64,000 bases of DNA, taken from assembly GCA_965601955.1 (NCBI GenBank), contig OZ271855.1:2914001-2978000 (forward strand). The letters run 5' to 3'. The position numbers and the translations under genes are program-made. This DNA comes from RHLJ01 sp965601955 (GTDB lineage Bacteria > Bacteroidota > Rhodothermia > Balneolales > Balneolaceae). Positions 18,303-29,600 of the stretch are shown here, piece by piece. Position 1 is the stretch's first letter. Each line of letters opens with the position of its first letter. The notes beneath the pieces were generated by a model, which was not told the DNA's origin, did not search any database, and worked only from the letters and a program-made list of their open reading frames with translations.

Positions 18303-20213
18303 ATGACTCATCGCAAACTTTTAAGCATGATTGGATATGGTGCATTGAGTAAGATATATCCTGTATCTGCTTTTGTCTCATTTGATCTTTCCGGTGTTTT
18401 CACCATGAGCAGTACTATGCCGGAAAATATCTGGGTAATCCTCTCTTTATGTTTAACCAGTTTTGGCATGTCCATTTTCTTTTTCAAAAATTCGAACGAT
18501 GATCAAGAGAAGAGAGAAGAAGAGTTAGAGCTTAAAATACGTTCACTCAAAAAGGAGTTGAGAAAGGAAAAAGAAAAAAATAAAGTTAAAACGCAGCAGC
18601 TCCGCGAACTCGACACACTTAAGTCTCAATTCTTTGCAGATATAAGCCATGAGCTAAGAACCCCTCTTACTCTTATTCTTGAGCCTCTCGAAAAGCTATT
18701 CAATAGCAAGTTAAATATGGATTGTGAATCTATTGCAGAACAGAAGGAAATGATTCTCAGAAATAGCGATCGTTTGCTGTCATTGATAGATCAGCTCCTT
18801 GATGTGTCCAGGATAGAGAGTAGCAAAATCCCAATCCGCCCCGAGCCCGTTCTGATACTCCCCTTTCTTCACCGGAATATTGCCTTATATAGCGAAGGAC
18901 TAAAGGCGAAGAGCATTCAGCTCACCCTGCATTCTACCGCTTTATCAAACGAAGTGTACATCGATCCGCAAAACATGGATAAAGTGATCGGGAACCTGAT
19001 TAATAACGCCATGAAATTTACACCGGATAAGGGGAAGATCACCATTCTGCTGGATGAGAATGACAATGAGTTCATGATCACAGTTAAAGATACAGGAATC
19101 GGAATTGATGCTGATGAGTTGCCCAACATCTTTGATCGTTTTTACCAGGTAAGAGATAAGGATATTAAATCGATTGAAGGATTTGGTATTGGCCTTTCTA
19201 TCGCAAAAGAGATTATTGAACTTCATCATGGCAGCATTAATGTAACTTCATCTCCAGGAGAGGGGACTACATTCTCTATCCATTTACTGAAGGGAAATGA
19301 TCATTTCCAGGATCTAGAAGTTGAAGCCTCTCCTTCTAAAACAAGTGCCCCGACTCCAGTTCCGCTTTCAAAACCAGTTCGACAAGGTATTACTATTACG
19401 AGTGAGGAAAACGAACTCACGCTTCCGGTTAACTACACCCACGATCAGACTACTATTTTGATTATCGAGGACAACCCGGATATGAGGAATTACATAAAAT
19501 CACTGCTGGTAAAACAGTACCAGATACTGGAGGCAACCAATGGAATTGACGCCTATACAGGTATCCTGGAATCGCCCCCGGATTTAATTATCGCGGATAT
19601 CATGATGCCCAAAATGGATGGGCTTGAATTGAACAGGAAGCTTAAATCAAACCCTGATACTTCCTCCATTCCTCTCATTTTTATCTCCGGGAAAACGGCA
19701 AAGCACAGTCAGATTTACGGTATTGAAGAAGGTGCTGATTTTTACCTCACCAAACCTTTTGATTCGAAAGAGCTGATTGTGAGTGTACAGAACCTGCTTA
19801 CCAGCCGTCATCGGTTGCGGGATAAAATCATCCGGGATTTGAATGGATATATAAATCTCAAGAAAATTAAGTCTGATGATCCTGATCCATTCATCAAACT
19901 ATTGAATGACGTGCTGGAAAAGGATTACTCCAACCCGGAGCTATCTGTACACCTAATCCAGGAGAAAATGTTTATGAGCCGTTCTAGTTTATACCGGATG
20001 ATGAATGAGAAGACCGGGCTCAACACCCAGCAGTATGTAAACCAGTTCCGGTTGGAAAAGGCAAAGGAAATGCTGCTAAATGAAAAGGCGAGTATTTCAG
20101 AAATTGCCTATGCCTGTGGCTTTAACAGCTTGTCCTACTTTAGCAGAACCTTTAAAGACCGATTTGGGAAGTCGCCTTCTGAGTTTCTGAAATCGCATCC
20201 GGGAAATGGGTGA
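18303..20213 (+). CDS. Hybrid histidine kinase with receiver and AraC HTH
   Basis: A 636-residue protein combining sensor kinase, receiver and DNA-binding domains. One membrane helix about 42-60 (IWVILSLCLTSFGMSIFFF); coiled coil about 65-105; HisKA with phospho-acceptor His in FADISHELRTPLT; HATPase_c with NLINNAMKFTPDKG, DTGIGI and GFGIGLSIAKEI; a receiver domain about 390-510 (IEDNPDMRNY, LIIADIMMPKMDGL, FYLTKPFD); and an AraC HTH about 530-632 (MSRSSLYRMMNEKTGLN, ISEIAYACGFNSLSYFSR). It lacks the large periplasmic propeller of classic hybrid two-component systems. The N-terminus could also begin at the internal Met near 18406. It may bind the 21-bp spaced repeats upstream and control itself or cassette 1 (inference). 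Confidence 0.92.
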   Translation: MTHRKLLSMIGYGALSKIYPVSAFVSFDLSGVFTMSSTMPENIWVILSLCLTSFGMSIFFFKNSNDDQEKREEELELKIRSLKKELRKEKEKNKVKTQQLRELDTLKSQFFADISHELRTPLTLILEPLEKLFNSKLNMDCESIAEQKEMILRNSDRLLSLIDQLLDVSRIESSKIPIRPEPVLILPFLHRNIALYSEGLKAKSIQLTLHSTALSNEVYIDPQNMDKVIGNLINNAMKFTPDKGKITILLDENDNEFMITVKDTGIGIDADELPNIFDRFYQVRDKDIKSIEGFGIGLSIAKEIIELHHGSINVTSSPGEGTTFSIHLLKGNDHFQDLEVEASPSKTSAPTPVPLSKPVRQGITITSEENELTLPVNYTHDQTTILIIEDNPDMRNYIKSLLVKQYQILEATNGIDAYTGILESPPDLIIADIMMPKMDGLELNRKLKSNPDTSSIPLIFISGKTAKHSQIYGIEEGADFYLTKPFDSKELIVSVQNLLTSRHRLRDKIIRDLNGYINLKKIKSDDPDPFIKLLNDVLEKDYSNPELSVHLIQEKMFMSRSSLYRMMNEKTGLNTQQYVNQFRLEKAKEMLLNEKASISEIAYACGFNSLSYFSRTFKDRFGKSPSEFLKSHPGNG

Positions 20214-20220
20214 TGTCAGT

Positions 20221-20311
20221 TAAGAATATTCGTCACTCATTATTCAGTAAAGAAGTAGATTTAGGTACTTATAATCACTCTTACTTCTCTATTCCTTGTT
20301 GAATATTCTTA
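20221..20311. repeat. 91-bp element with 11-bp terminal inverted repeats, copy 2
   Basis: It begins TAAGAATATTC and ends GAATATTCTTA, and has the same 91-bp length as the copy at 13557-13647 with related GTAAAGAAGTAG and TTACTTCTCTATTCC arms. It starts right after the hybrid kinase gene. Confidence 0.7.
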
Positions 20312-20332
20312 CTACCCTCCCCTTCTTTTCCA

Positions 20333-20441
20333 GATAATCCCGCACAATAATGCAGAATCTGTAGGGGAACCAGCCGTTGATCTATGAAGATTCAGGTCAG
20401 CTAATCACCCTTTACAGATCCCGTCTCAAGGATGGGATGAC
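20333..20441. repeat. ~110-bp palindromic intergenic repeat, copy 2
   Basis: The left end is degenerate (GATAATCCC) and the right end is GGGATGAC. It keeps AATCTGTAGG, CCGTTGATC and TTTACAGATCCC in the same order and spacing as the copy at 9400-9508. Confidence 0.6.
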
Positions 20442-20669
20442 CTTAGAGAGAATAATGGATAGATAAGCCGTCACCCTGAACCTGTCCGCCGTACAATACT
20501 TTGGAAGGCGGGCTTGTTTCAGGGTCTTGCGAATTGGCTAAACTAGTAGAGCCCGACATTAAACCTGAATGATATTTCGCAATATTAGGGTAATAAATGC
20601 ATATTACTTTCTATGTGTAATGGCCGTTTTGTGTTACTTTAACCAAAATTGCGATATCAAAATCGGATT

Positions 20670-23000
20670 ATGAAGAAGTTAAGCCGGAAAATCTTTCTCA
20701 AATATCTGGGTATTATAGGTTCTGCACTCCTCTTCGGTAAGAAAAGAATAGGGTCTCTCTTTAGTTCAAAAGAACCTCTTCTTGAAATCACTTCTGTTAA
20801 CAATGGCGAAGATGTTTTTGAATATATCCTTCGAACAAACGGTGAAATGGATATTACCTTGTATCGCCAGATTATTGGATCAGCTAATCCATTTAAGGAA
20901 GGCGACGAAACATTAGGAGTAGCTGCCAAAGATGAAGTGTCAAGAGAAAATGCACGGCTACTTCTTTCTTATACACAAGTAAAAGACCTTGAAAACACTT
21001 CCGTATTCGAAGATGAATTATTCGAGCTTCTACAGGCTACCACCGATAGTGAAGTAAATAAGCAAGTTCAGGATATGACTATGGGGCAGCTCAAGTCTTT
21101 TGTACTTACAAAACCAGAAGAAGAGATTAAAGAAATCATGCCTGGATTGACCAGTGATATTATTGGCTGCCTGGTTAAGCTGATGAGTAATGATGAATTA
21201 ATAAGTGTTGGTCAAAAAGTATTTAATCCATTGCCAGGAAGCCAAATTGGTGATAAAGGGTATATGAGTGCCAGGATTCAGCCAAACTCCCCTACCGACA
21301 ATATTGATGATATTATCTGGCAGGTATTTTGTGGATGGTCGTATGGAGTAGGTGACCTGGTTTTAGGAACAAACCCGGTTTCCAGTGAGCCGGAATCTGT
21401 AGCAGCCATCGAGGCGGCACTGTATGATATCATCGTAACTTTTGGACTAGAAGATACCCTTCCAAATTGCGTGCTTTCACACATTGATATACAGGCCGAG
21501 GTAGAGAGTTTTCAGCCCGGAACGACCGGGATCTGGTTTCAAAGTATTGCCGGTACCGTAAATGCCAATCAAACTTTCGATGTAACTATCGAAAAGATGT
21601 TCAACTATGCTGAGCAACGAAATGGTAAATACGGCATGTATTTTGAAACGGGCCAGGGGGCTGACTTCACAAATGGTCATGGTGAAGGCTTTGATATGGT
21701 ACTCCATGAATCCAGGAAATATGGGTTTGCAAGGGCTTTAAAGCTCAAAATGAGCGAAGGGAAAAAAGAAAGCGATACCCCTTGGGTTCATTTGAATGAT
21801 GTAGCTGGATTTATTGGCCCGGAAGTGTTTAAAACCAAAGAACAACTGGTGCGAACCTGTCTTGAAGATACCGTAATGGGTAAACTTCACGGACTACCAA
21901 TAGGTCTGGATATATGTTCAACCCTACATATGGATGTTACCCTGGATGACCTGGACTGGTGCATCGAACAGATAATGCCAGCTAATCCCGCCTACCTGAT
22001 GGCTCTGCCTACAAAAAACGACCCCATGCTGAGCTATCTCACTACCGCTTTCAATAATCATGTCAAAGTTAGGGAACAGTTTGGGTACAAGGTAAACGAT
22101 GCCATGTGGGAATTCTTCAAACACCTGGAAATTATCGATCGTAATAATCAGCCTACTGAGCACTTTGGAGACCCAATTTGGGTGTATGCTAAATTCAGAA
22201 AAGCTAAAGGAGATCAGCGATTGCTCGATGAGATTTATGCGGAAGGAAGAGAAACCATTAACGAAATCAATGATCGTGGTGTATTCATTGCAGAAGGATT
22301 TGGAGAAAATACCTGGGATTTACCTAAAGAGCTGGATGCCAGGGTTCGCGAATTATATGAAGATGCAAAAGTGAGTATCTGGACAGAAATGTCTCCTGCT
22401 TTTGTAGCAGCTATTCCAGATAAAGTCCCAATAAAGACGAATTCAGAGGATCGGGTTGACTATGTATACCATCCAGAATCTGGTGAGAAATTAAGCCTGG
22501 AATCAAAAGCCGAGCTTGAACAACTAAAAAGAAATTGGAGACAGGATTCACCGGATGTACAAATCCTGATATCTGATGGCCTCAATGCCCGGGCCTTAAT
22601 GGATCAGGGACATTTATCCCCTTTCATGGATCAGCTGGAAAAATCATTGCAAGAGAAAGGCTTTTCTATTTCCGATAAGCGCATCGTAATTACCAATGGC
22701 AGAGTAAGAGCTGGTTATCAATGCGGAGAAGTATTATTTGGTAACAGGGAAAGCGCAACAGCTTCTGCTCAGAATAGAGGCATTATTCATATTATCGGTG
22801 AACGTCCTGGGTCTGGGCATCACAATTTCTCTTCCTATCTAACTGCCGCTCCGGTTGCCACCTGGAGCGAAGAAGGAAAAGTTGACCATGATATCTCTAA
22901 AGTTGTTTCGGGGATTTCAGATACTGCATTAGAACCACAATTAGCTGCCCGGCAAACCGCAAATATCTTTGCTGAGTTGTTTGAAGTGGGTTCCAGATAA
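20670..23000 (+). CDS. eutBC: Ethanolamine ammonia-lyase, EutB-EutC fusion with Tat-like leader
   Basis: A 776-residue fusion of both ethanolamine ammonia-lyase subunits, the adenosylcobalamin enzyme that turns ethanolamine into acetaldehyde and ammonia. The EutB part (about 75-525) carries SARIQPNSP, LVLGTNPV, YFETGQGADF, GFIGPEVF and MGKLHGLPIGLD, matching substrate- and B12-contact regions of EutB. The EutC part (about 575-776) shows VQILISDGLNARAL, ITNGRVRAGYQCGE, IIGERPGSGH and YLTAAP. The N-terminus KLSRKIFLKYLGIIGSALLFG resembles a Tat signal (S-R-K-x-F-L-K) and is absent from classic EutB, suggesting export (inference). I chose the ATG at 20670; an ATG 21 bases upstream only adds residues before this leader. 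No eut transporter, reactivase or microcompartment gene is nearby. Confidence 0.87.
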   Translation: MKKLSRKIFLKYLGIIGSALLFGKKRIGSLFSSKEPLLEITSVNNGEDVFEYILRTNGEMDITLYRQIIGSANPFKEGDETLGVAAKDEVSRENARLLLSYTQVKDLENTSVFEDELFELLQATTDSEVNKQVQDMTMGQLKSFVLTKPEEEIKEIMPGLTSDIIGCLVKLMSNDELISVGQKVFNPLPGSQIGDKGYMSARIQPNSPTDNIDDIIWQVFCGWSYGVGDLVLGTNPVSSEPESVAAIEAALYDIIVTFGLEDTLPNCVLSHIDIQAEVESFQPGTTGIWFQSIAGTVNANQTFDVTIEKMFNYAEQRNGKYGMYFETGQGADFTNGHGEGFDMVLHESRKYGFARALKLKMSEGKKESDTPWVHLNDVAGFIGPEVFKTKEQLVRTCLEDTVMGKLHGLPIGLDICSTLHMDVTLDDLDWCIEQIMPANPAYLMALPTKNDPMLSYLTTAFNNHVKVREQFGYKVNDAMWEFFKHLEIIDRNNQPTEHFGDPIWVYAKFRKAKGDQRLLDEIYAEGRETINEINDRGVFIAEGFGENTWDLPKELDARVRELYEDAKVSIWTEMSPAFVAAIPDKVPIKTNSEDRVDYVYHPESGEKLSLESKAELEQLKRNWRQDSPDVQILISDGLNARALMDQGHLSPFMDQLEKSLQEKGFSISDKRIVITNGRVRAGYQCGEVLFGNRESATASAQNRGIIHIIGERPGSGHHNFSSYLTAAPVATWSEEGKVDHDISKVVSGISDTALEPQLAARQTANIFAELFEVGSR

Positions 23001-23027
23001 AAGACATCTAAATAGTATTTTTTTACT

Positions 23028-23174
23028 GTCACCCTGAGCTTAGGGAAAGAAAGTGAGGTTCAGATTTAATAGCGAAGGGTATCAAGTGAAGTATAATATC
23101 CCAAATAATATAAGGGTTGATATCCTTCGCGGTTGACTTTCAGCTGAATAGCAAAGTGGGGCGCTCAGGATGAC
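23028..23174. repeat. 147-bp inverted-repeat element
   Basis: The ends GTCACCCTGAGC (23028-23039) and GCTCAGGATGAC (23163-23174) pair with one mismatch. Inside, GCGAAGGGTATCAA pairs with TTGATATCCTTCGC. The plan is like the shorter hairpin at 20474-20524 and the one at 58802-58885. Confidence 0.6.
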
Positions 23175-23262
23175 AACTCACAATAAAGATTACTCACTTC
23201 TCAACCCATTAACTGGTTTGGAAATAGTTGACCTAAGTAAATAAATCTCAATCTTTGAAGAA

Positions 23263-23296
23263 TAAAAAACCCCGATCCACATCGTGAACCGGGGTT
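23263..23296 (-). terminator. Rho-independent terminator of cassette 2
   Basis: AACCCCG (23268-23274) pairs with CGGGGTT (23290-23296), followed on the minus strand by T-rich sequence. Its core, CCGATCCACATCGTGAACC, is repeated exactly at 34477-34495 downstream of cassette 3. Confidence 0.8.
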
Positions 23297-23324
23297 CGGA
23301 AAATTGAATGGGGTTGATCTTACA

Positions 23325-23513
23325 TTATTCCATTTCTTCTTCCTCTGCTTTCTTTTTATCGCGCAGTTTCTTCAGAGCATAAGCACCTCCGGCTGCAGCT
23401 AATATTCCAAGCCCTCCATCAATTGGTGCCTGAGCCGGGTCTCCGGGTAATCCCGGCTGAGCCATTATTGGCATTGAGAAAATTATGATAAGAAAACTGA
23501 CATTTCTAATCAT
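23325..23513 (-). CDS. Miniature PID-CTERM-like protein, cassette 2
   Basis: A 62-residue protein: signal peptide MIRNVSFLIIIFSMPIMAQ, linker PGLPGDPAQA, PIDGGLG, helix ILAAAGGAYAL and a charged tail KKLRDKKKAEEEEME. The ATG at 23513 has a good AGGAG about nine bases upstream, which favours it over the longer frame opening at 23627. From AQ onward it is almost identical to the cassette 3 protein. It lies about 130 bases after the 2266-residue secreted protein and directly before a terminator, so the pair is co-transcribed. Apart from the leader and sorting-like tail only about ten residues remain, so the product may be a peptide or a membrane-anchored marker (inference). Confidence 0.83.
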   Translation of the reverse strand: MIRNVSFLIIIFSMPIMAQPGLPGDPAQAPIDGGLGILAAAGGAYALKKLRDKKKAEEEEME

Positions 23514-23639
23514 TGAAACAAGTCTCCTGAGATGGAATAACCCTATATCTTCGATTTGCTCTTCTGCATGACAGAAATCAAAATACTTAGTTCCAGTTTT
23601 TACAGAATTGATTACCTGATTTTCCATTTTGAGCTCCGA

Positions 23640-26600
23640 TTACTTGATTAGTGTTAATTTCTTTGTGATTACTGTATTCCCTGCGGCAAGCCGGTAGATG
23701 TACATTCCCGAAGCCAGGTGACTGGCGTTAAACCTGACTTGATGATACCCGGCGTGCATTGGTTTGTCGATCAGCGTGGCCACCCTTCTTCCCATGATGT
23801 TGAATACATCCATACGTACATGCCCTTGTGCTGGTAGATCAAAGTTGATCGTTGTGGATGGATTGAACGGATTTGGATAATTCTGTAACAAAGCCACCAC
23901 AGAAGGCAATTCTTCCGTTTCGGTAGAAACCGCCGTGCCTGGTTTGATGATGAGGCTAAACCGGGTTCCCTCTGTTCCCTTTGCTCTACTCTGCACCACT
24001 GCTGGAGCAATAATCCCGTGACTTAGTACCAAAGAATTTTTCCCGGTTGAGGGTATGACTTTAGCTTGAGTGAACATCTCAAATTCGTAATTGGAGGTAC
24101 CCGTCACATCCATCGTTTCTCCAGTTACATGGTCGGTGAGCTCCACCTTCCAGTCTTTCGGGAAACTGGCCGCATTCCACGCCAGGTGGAAAGTACCGTT
24201 AAGGTTGCTTCCATCCAGATCCAGCCCGTAACTCGTGGTTTCTTCCAGGTTGGACGGAATGGCATTAATGCCAAGAGGTGTTCCACTTTCGAGAACCGTA
24301 TAGAGAGAAAGGTATTCTGCATTCAGTGATTGAAGCTTGTACGAATCCAGAGCGTCTTTATTCAAACCCGCCTCTTCATGCAGCATCACAAAGGCACGGG
24401 AATGTTTCCCATCTCCGGCAAGGCTAAATTGTATTTGATGAACATCACCTTTGCCAGTTCCCGGAGCTTGCTTGTATAAAACACCTTCTGAGTTGTGCTG
24501 AACAGCTTCTGTCATCTGAAGGTCTGGAGATGATGTGTTTGCCTGTAACCAAAATCCCTGGAAAGGAGCAATCAAGCCGTCACCAAGGCTTCCAGTACTT
24601 CCATTCCATTCCAGGTAGTCTCCAGCTCCGCTACTAGCTGAATCACTCCAGATATACACGGTGGCATTTAAATTGGTTTTAGTCCAGCCGGAAGATGCGT
24701 CCCAATCAATGGCTCGATTGTAAGGATTCCCCATGAGGTTCCATCCGTCGTCATTCGGATTTCCCGTATCTGTGTATGAAATAGTTGGATCAACGGTTCC
24801 TGAAGATCCCGACCCTTCAATAAATGCCGATTTTGGGAATCCATCCGCAGAACCATCAAAATCCTGATCATTGTAGATGTAGGCAATTAACCCGGTTCCG
24901 GCAGCAGGAACGGTGGCTGCATTGGCCAACGATGAAAATTGTTGGTTTGATTCATCCCAGGTATATACGTTAGAAGTTCCGTTTTCGGTGTCCGCACCGG
25001 TAAATCCTTGCGTCCAGAATGGCTCTAATAAACTTCCATAGGTCGCATTGGTAAATGGTGTACTTAACATTCTCCACCCTTCGTCTCCCGAAACGGTGTA
25101 AGGCAAGCCTCCAAAATTGAAGGAAGAAGAGGAAACGAAATCAGACGCCATGAAACCATTATCAATTGCCTGAACTCCCCAGTAAAACTCACCAGAAGGA
25201 ATATCGACCAAGGTATATGAGGTATCAGATCCCACATTACCCATGGCCGGAATTAACCGATATCCGTTTGACGTATCGCTCTCAGCAAGCATATTAAACT
25301 GGGAATAGTTGGTATCGTTTGTAGCAATAAAAAGATTATAGCTTACACCGGCATCCGCGTTACTGGATGGGTCCCAACTAAACGTGAGTGAATCTGCATC
25401 GATGCTTAGCATTAAGTTGGAAGGAGCTCCCGGAGCCGTATTAGCTGTGCTTTCATAGTTTTGATAAAGCGTGGTACTGCTGGTGGATCCATTGGTACCC
25501 TGTATGACTAAATCCAGATCATTATCTCCGTCATAATCACCCCAGGCGGCGGCGCCTTGTTGCACCCCGTTTAATCCGGCTGCAATATCGGTGAACGTAT
25601 TACTGCCGTCGTTACGGTAAATGCGGGCAACGCGCTGGGAAGAAGGGAGTTGAATCCAGCCAGCCATAAGTATATCCAGGTCCCCGTCATTGTCAAAATC
25701 GCCGGCATCCGCAACTCCATAGGTTAAGTCTGTGGCTGACCACACTTCGGTGAAAGACCCGCTCCCATTGTTAGCGTATACGCCCGAGTTTGAAGTATGA
25801 GCAAACGCTATATCCATGTCACCGTCATTGTCAAAATCGGCAAAAACAGGCTTGACATCACCTGCTACTGGGAGGTTTGATGTTATCGCCGTAAACGAGC
25901 CACCGTCGTTTCGGTAGACGGTTGAAGTTTGAGTGAAATCACCCAAATAGCCAAAAACCACTGCATCCAGGTCATTATCGTTATCAATATCTACCCATTT
26001 TACATACGCATTTCGAACGCCTGTAAACCCGGCCGATATATCCGAGAAGGTCCCGGAGTTGTTCTGGTACACTTTTGCATGAACTGAGCTACCATCATAA
26101 CCGGCCAATAGCAAGTCCAGGTCCCCATCGTTATCAAAATCACCCCAATCCACTGAGCTATAACGCACGCCGGTTAAGCCTGTAGAGATGTCGGTAAAGG
26201 TATCGCCTCCATCGTTTCTAAAGATCTTAGAGATGATCCCACTTGTAGAATTTCGGCCAACCATTGCTAAATCCAGATCGCCATCGCCGTCATAATCTCC
26301 CCAGGCGGCATCACTATTAACCATTCCGGGCAGGCCTGTTCCTACAGAGGAAAACGAACCCGCTGTATTTTTATACAGTATAGTAGTATTACTTCCGGTG
26401 ATCAGTAAATCCAGGTCTCCATCATTGTCGTAATCGCCCCAATCCAAAGATCCCGAGCTCAATCCAATAAACCCTGCCGAAGCATCCACTAATCCTTCAA
26501 CAGCAAAGGTTCCTTCGGTGGCAAATGCAGAGCCTTCAAAAGCATTGTCTATGGTTTGCACACTCCAGTAATAGGTAGTTCCTATGGAAAGATTGTTGAT

Positions 26601-29600
26601 GGTCAGTGAATTCGCATGCCCGCTATTACCTGTTGTAGCCACTCTTCTGAAACCAGTACCAGTATCCGCCATGCCGGAAAGAATATCGGAACCACCTGGT
26701 GTGGTACCGATGCGTACGTTGTAGGTCAGGCTATTCTGGGTAGTCTCGCTGTCTGTGGATTTTGACCAGCTGAAGGTTGCCGTAGTACCAGAATTGGACG
26801 CCACCAATCCTGAAGGTACATTGGGCGCCGTATTCGAAGTGGCCCGATGATTTTCATACATCTTCGCATGGTAGTTTGTCCCATCATACCCAGAAACGAG
26901 GATGTCCAGGTCGCCATCGTTGTCGATATCTCCAAACACCCCGCGACCCGTGTACATAGCCGTAAAGCCTGCATTTGTGTTTGAAAAGGTTCCGCTGTTG
27001 TTTTCATAGAGTATGGTGTAGTAGGTGCCATTTTGATCTCCGGTGAGCAGCAGGTCGAGATCTCCGTCGTTGTCATAATCGCCCCATTCTGTACTGCCGC
27101 GTTCTATACCGGTCAGGCCAGCGGAAATATCACTGAACGAACCTCCATTATTCTGGTAAATCAATGCATTTCTCCCACCAACAGACGTACCGGATAGTAC
27201 CAAATCCAAATCCCCATCGCCGTCGTAATCACCCCAGTCGAAGGAACCGGCCGCTAACCCGGGAATACCCGCTGAGATATCAGAGAACGTACCATTGGTA
27301 TTCTGGTAAATATTGGTGGTTCGGTTAGAAGCATCAAAGTGACCCTGTACGACCAGGTCCAGATCCCCATCGTTATCGTAATCGCCCCAGGCAGCGTATG
27401 ACCAATCTACCGCCGTTAGCCCGGCAGAAATAGCCGTGAACGTGCCATTGTCATTTTCATAAATATCGGTAACCCGGTTGGTTCCATTGTTGCCGGATAA
27501 AAAGAGGTCGTCGTCCCCGTCATTGTCGTAGTCGCCCCAGGCGAGGAAGCCATGGTTCAATGAATCCAGTCCGGCAGCAATATCGGTAAACACTCCTCCC
27601 GTGTTTTGATAAATCCGGGTGTACTCGCCTCCTGTTAAATAACCGGTAACAGCTGCGTCCAGGTCGCCATCATTATCATAATCGCTCCAGGCCACCATCC
27701 CGGAAATGCCCGCAGGTAATCCTTTCGAGTTATCGGTGAAGTTTCCATTTCCATCGTTGTCGTAGATTTTAGTGGAGTAGACCGATCCGTTAAACCCGCT
27801 TACCACGGCATCCAGGTCGCCATCCCCGTCGTAGTCGATAAAATCGGTGGTTCCTTCGTCCGCGCCTGTGAATCCAGCGGCTAATTCGGTAAATCCGTCA
27901 ACGGCGAATACCCCTTCACTGGAAAAAGCAGAGCCTTTGTATCCGTTATCAACAGCTTGTACGCTCCAGTGATAGGTTCCTGTTCCTAAGGTGGAATCAA
28001 GGACGAAGGATGTGTTGTGCTCCATATTCCCGTACTCAACCACTCTTCGGAACCCGGTTCCCGCATCTGCCATGGCCGACAGAATTTCGTCTCCTCCACT
28101 GGTTGTTCCAATGCGAAGATTATAGGTAAGCCCGTTCTGGCTGGTTTCGGAATCAGTGGCAGCGCTCCAGCTAAAACTTACTGAATCGGTGGTTACGGTG
28201 TGGGATAACCCAGTCGGAGCTGCAGGCGCAGTGTTCGCAATATTCAGTGGGTTTTCATACAAAGCAACCTCGGGAGTGGTGAGCAGTCCTCCCATGGTGA
28301 AGAAATCCAGGTCGCCATCCCCATCGTAGTCACCCCATTTAATGCTTGTAACCGATGTAACAGCTACAATAGCCGGGAGCCCATGGGTTACGTCTATGAA
28401 GGTGTCTGAGCCAATGTTTTGGTACAGCTTAAAGGTACCGGAAGTTCCTGTATTTGTATTCCCGTGAACCAGTAAGTCCAGGTCGCCGTCATTGTCAAAA
28501 TCCCCCCAATCGGCAGCCACACGAAACATTGAGGTTAACCCGGCGTTGATATCCGTAAAGGTATCATTGCCATCATTCCGGTAAATACGGGTAGTGTAGG
28601 TATCCGAGGCGATCGCTCCACTTACCAGGATATCCAGGTCTCCATCGCTGTCGTAGTCCCCCCAAACCGAGGTGGCCGAACCCAGCGCGATAATACCGGC
28701 AGATATATCGGTAAAGGTATCGTTACCATCGTTGCGGTAAATACGACTCCTGGTATTGGTGCCATCAACACTGTTTTCATTTCCATTCAAAAGGATGTCC
28801 AGGTCGCCGTCTCCATCATAATCTCCCCAGCTTGCCCTCCCTCTCATCACTTTTTGCAGGCCTGCAGATATATCGGTGAAGGAATCGTTGCCATTATTGC
28901 GATAGACCAGGGAATATGAATCACTACTATCGCCACTAAACCCGGTCATCAATATATCCAGGTCGCCATCTCTGTCATAGTCGCCCCAATCCAACGATCC
29001 ACCATCCATTGCAATAAGCCCTGCAGAAATATCGGTGAAGGTTCCGGAATCGTTTCTGTATATCGCGCTAAAATCGGTCCCGGTTCCGAAAGCACCGTCA
29101 TTCCCGGAAATGGCGAGATCCAAATCCCCATCGTTATCATAGTCTCCCCAGTCCAGGCTTGGAAACGATGCTGCCGGAATGGCGTGTGTAATGCTGGTAA
29201 GTCCACCGCTTCCATCATTTTGATATATATTGGTATGCGCCAAAACGGTCCCTTCGTTTTCGTTTCCGGCCACGATTAAATCCAGGTCGCCGTCGTTATC
29301 GAAGTCTCCAAAATCCATATCACCACCGGTTACCGCTGTAAAGGTGGAGGAAGTATCTTCCTTAAAAATGATGTTGGCATACACATAAGTTATCACGTTG
29401 GTAACATCAAGGTTGAATCCCCCTATCAATATATCCAGGTCTCCATTTCCATCGTAATCGCCCCAGTCCATAAAGCCAAAACTTATCCCAGGAAGCCCGT
29501 TTGCAAACTCAGTAAAGGTGCCGCTGTCATTTTTGTAGAACCTGGAACTGCCGCCGCCGACAAGGCCTATATCCAAATCGCCATCGCTATCGAAATCACT

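Larger units (their letters stand above)
20214..20669. other. Repeat-rich intergenic region
   Basis: No gene is seen. From left to right it holds the second 91-bp element, a ~110-bp palindromic repeat, a hairpin with outer CCCTGAA/TTCAGGG and inner CCGCC/GGCGG stems (20474-20524), and a near-palindrome GTAATAAATGCATATTAC (20590-20607) in the probable promoter of the EutB-EutC fusion. No cobalamin riboswitch is recognisable. Confidence 0.55.
23001..23324. other. Intergenic region with long hairpin and terminator
   Basis: No gene is seen. It contains the 147-bp inverted-repeat element and the terminator of cassette 2, both listed separately. Confidence 0.5.

Noticed and set aside
20531..20669. 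Cobalamin riboswitch before the B12-dependent EutBC gene
   Set aside because: The leader is short and lacks the conserved B12-box and paired arms.
26726..27076. 116-codon minus-strand open frame
   Set aside because: It is an out-of-frame shadow of the FG-GAP repeats in the giant protein.
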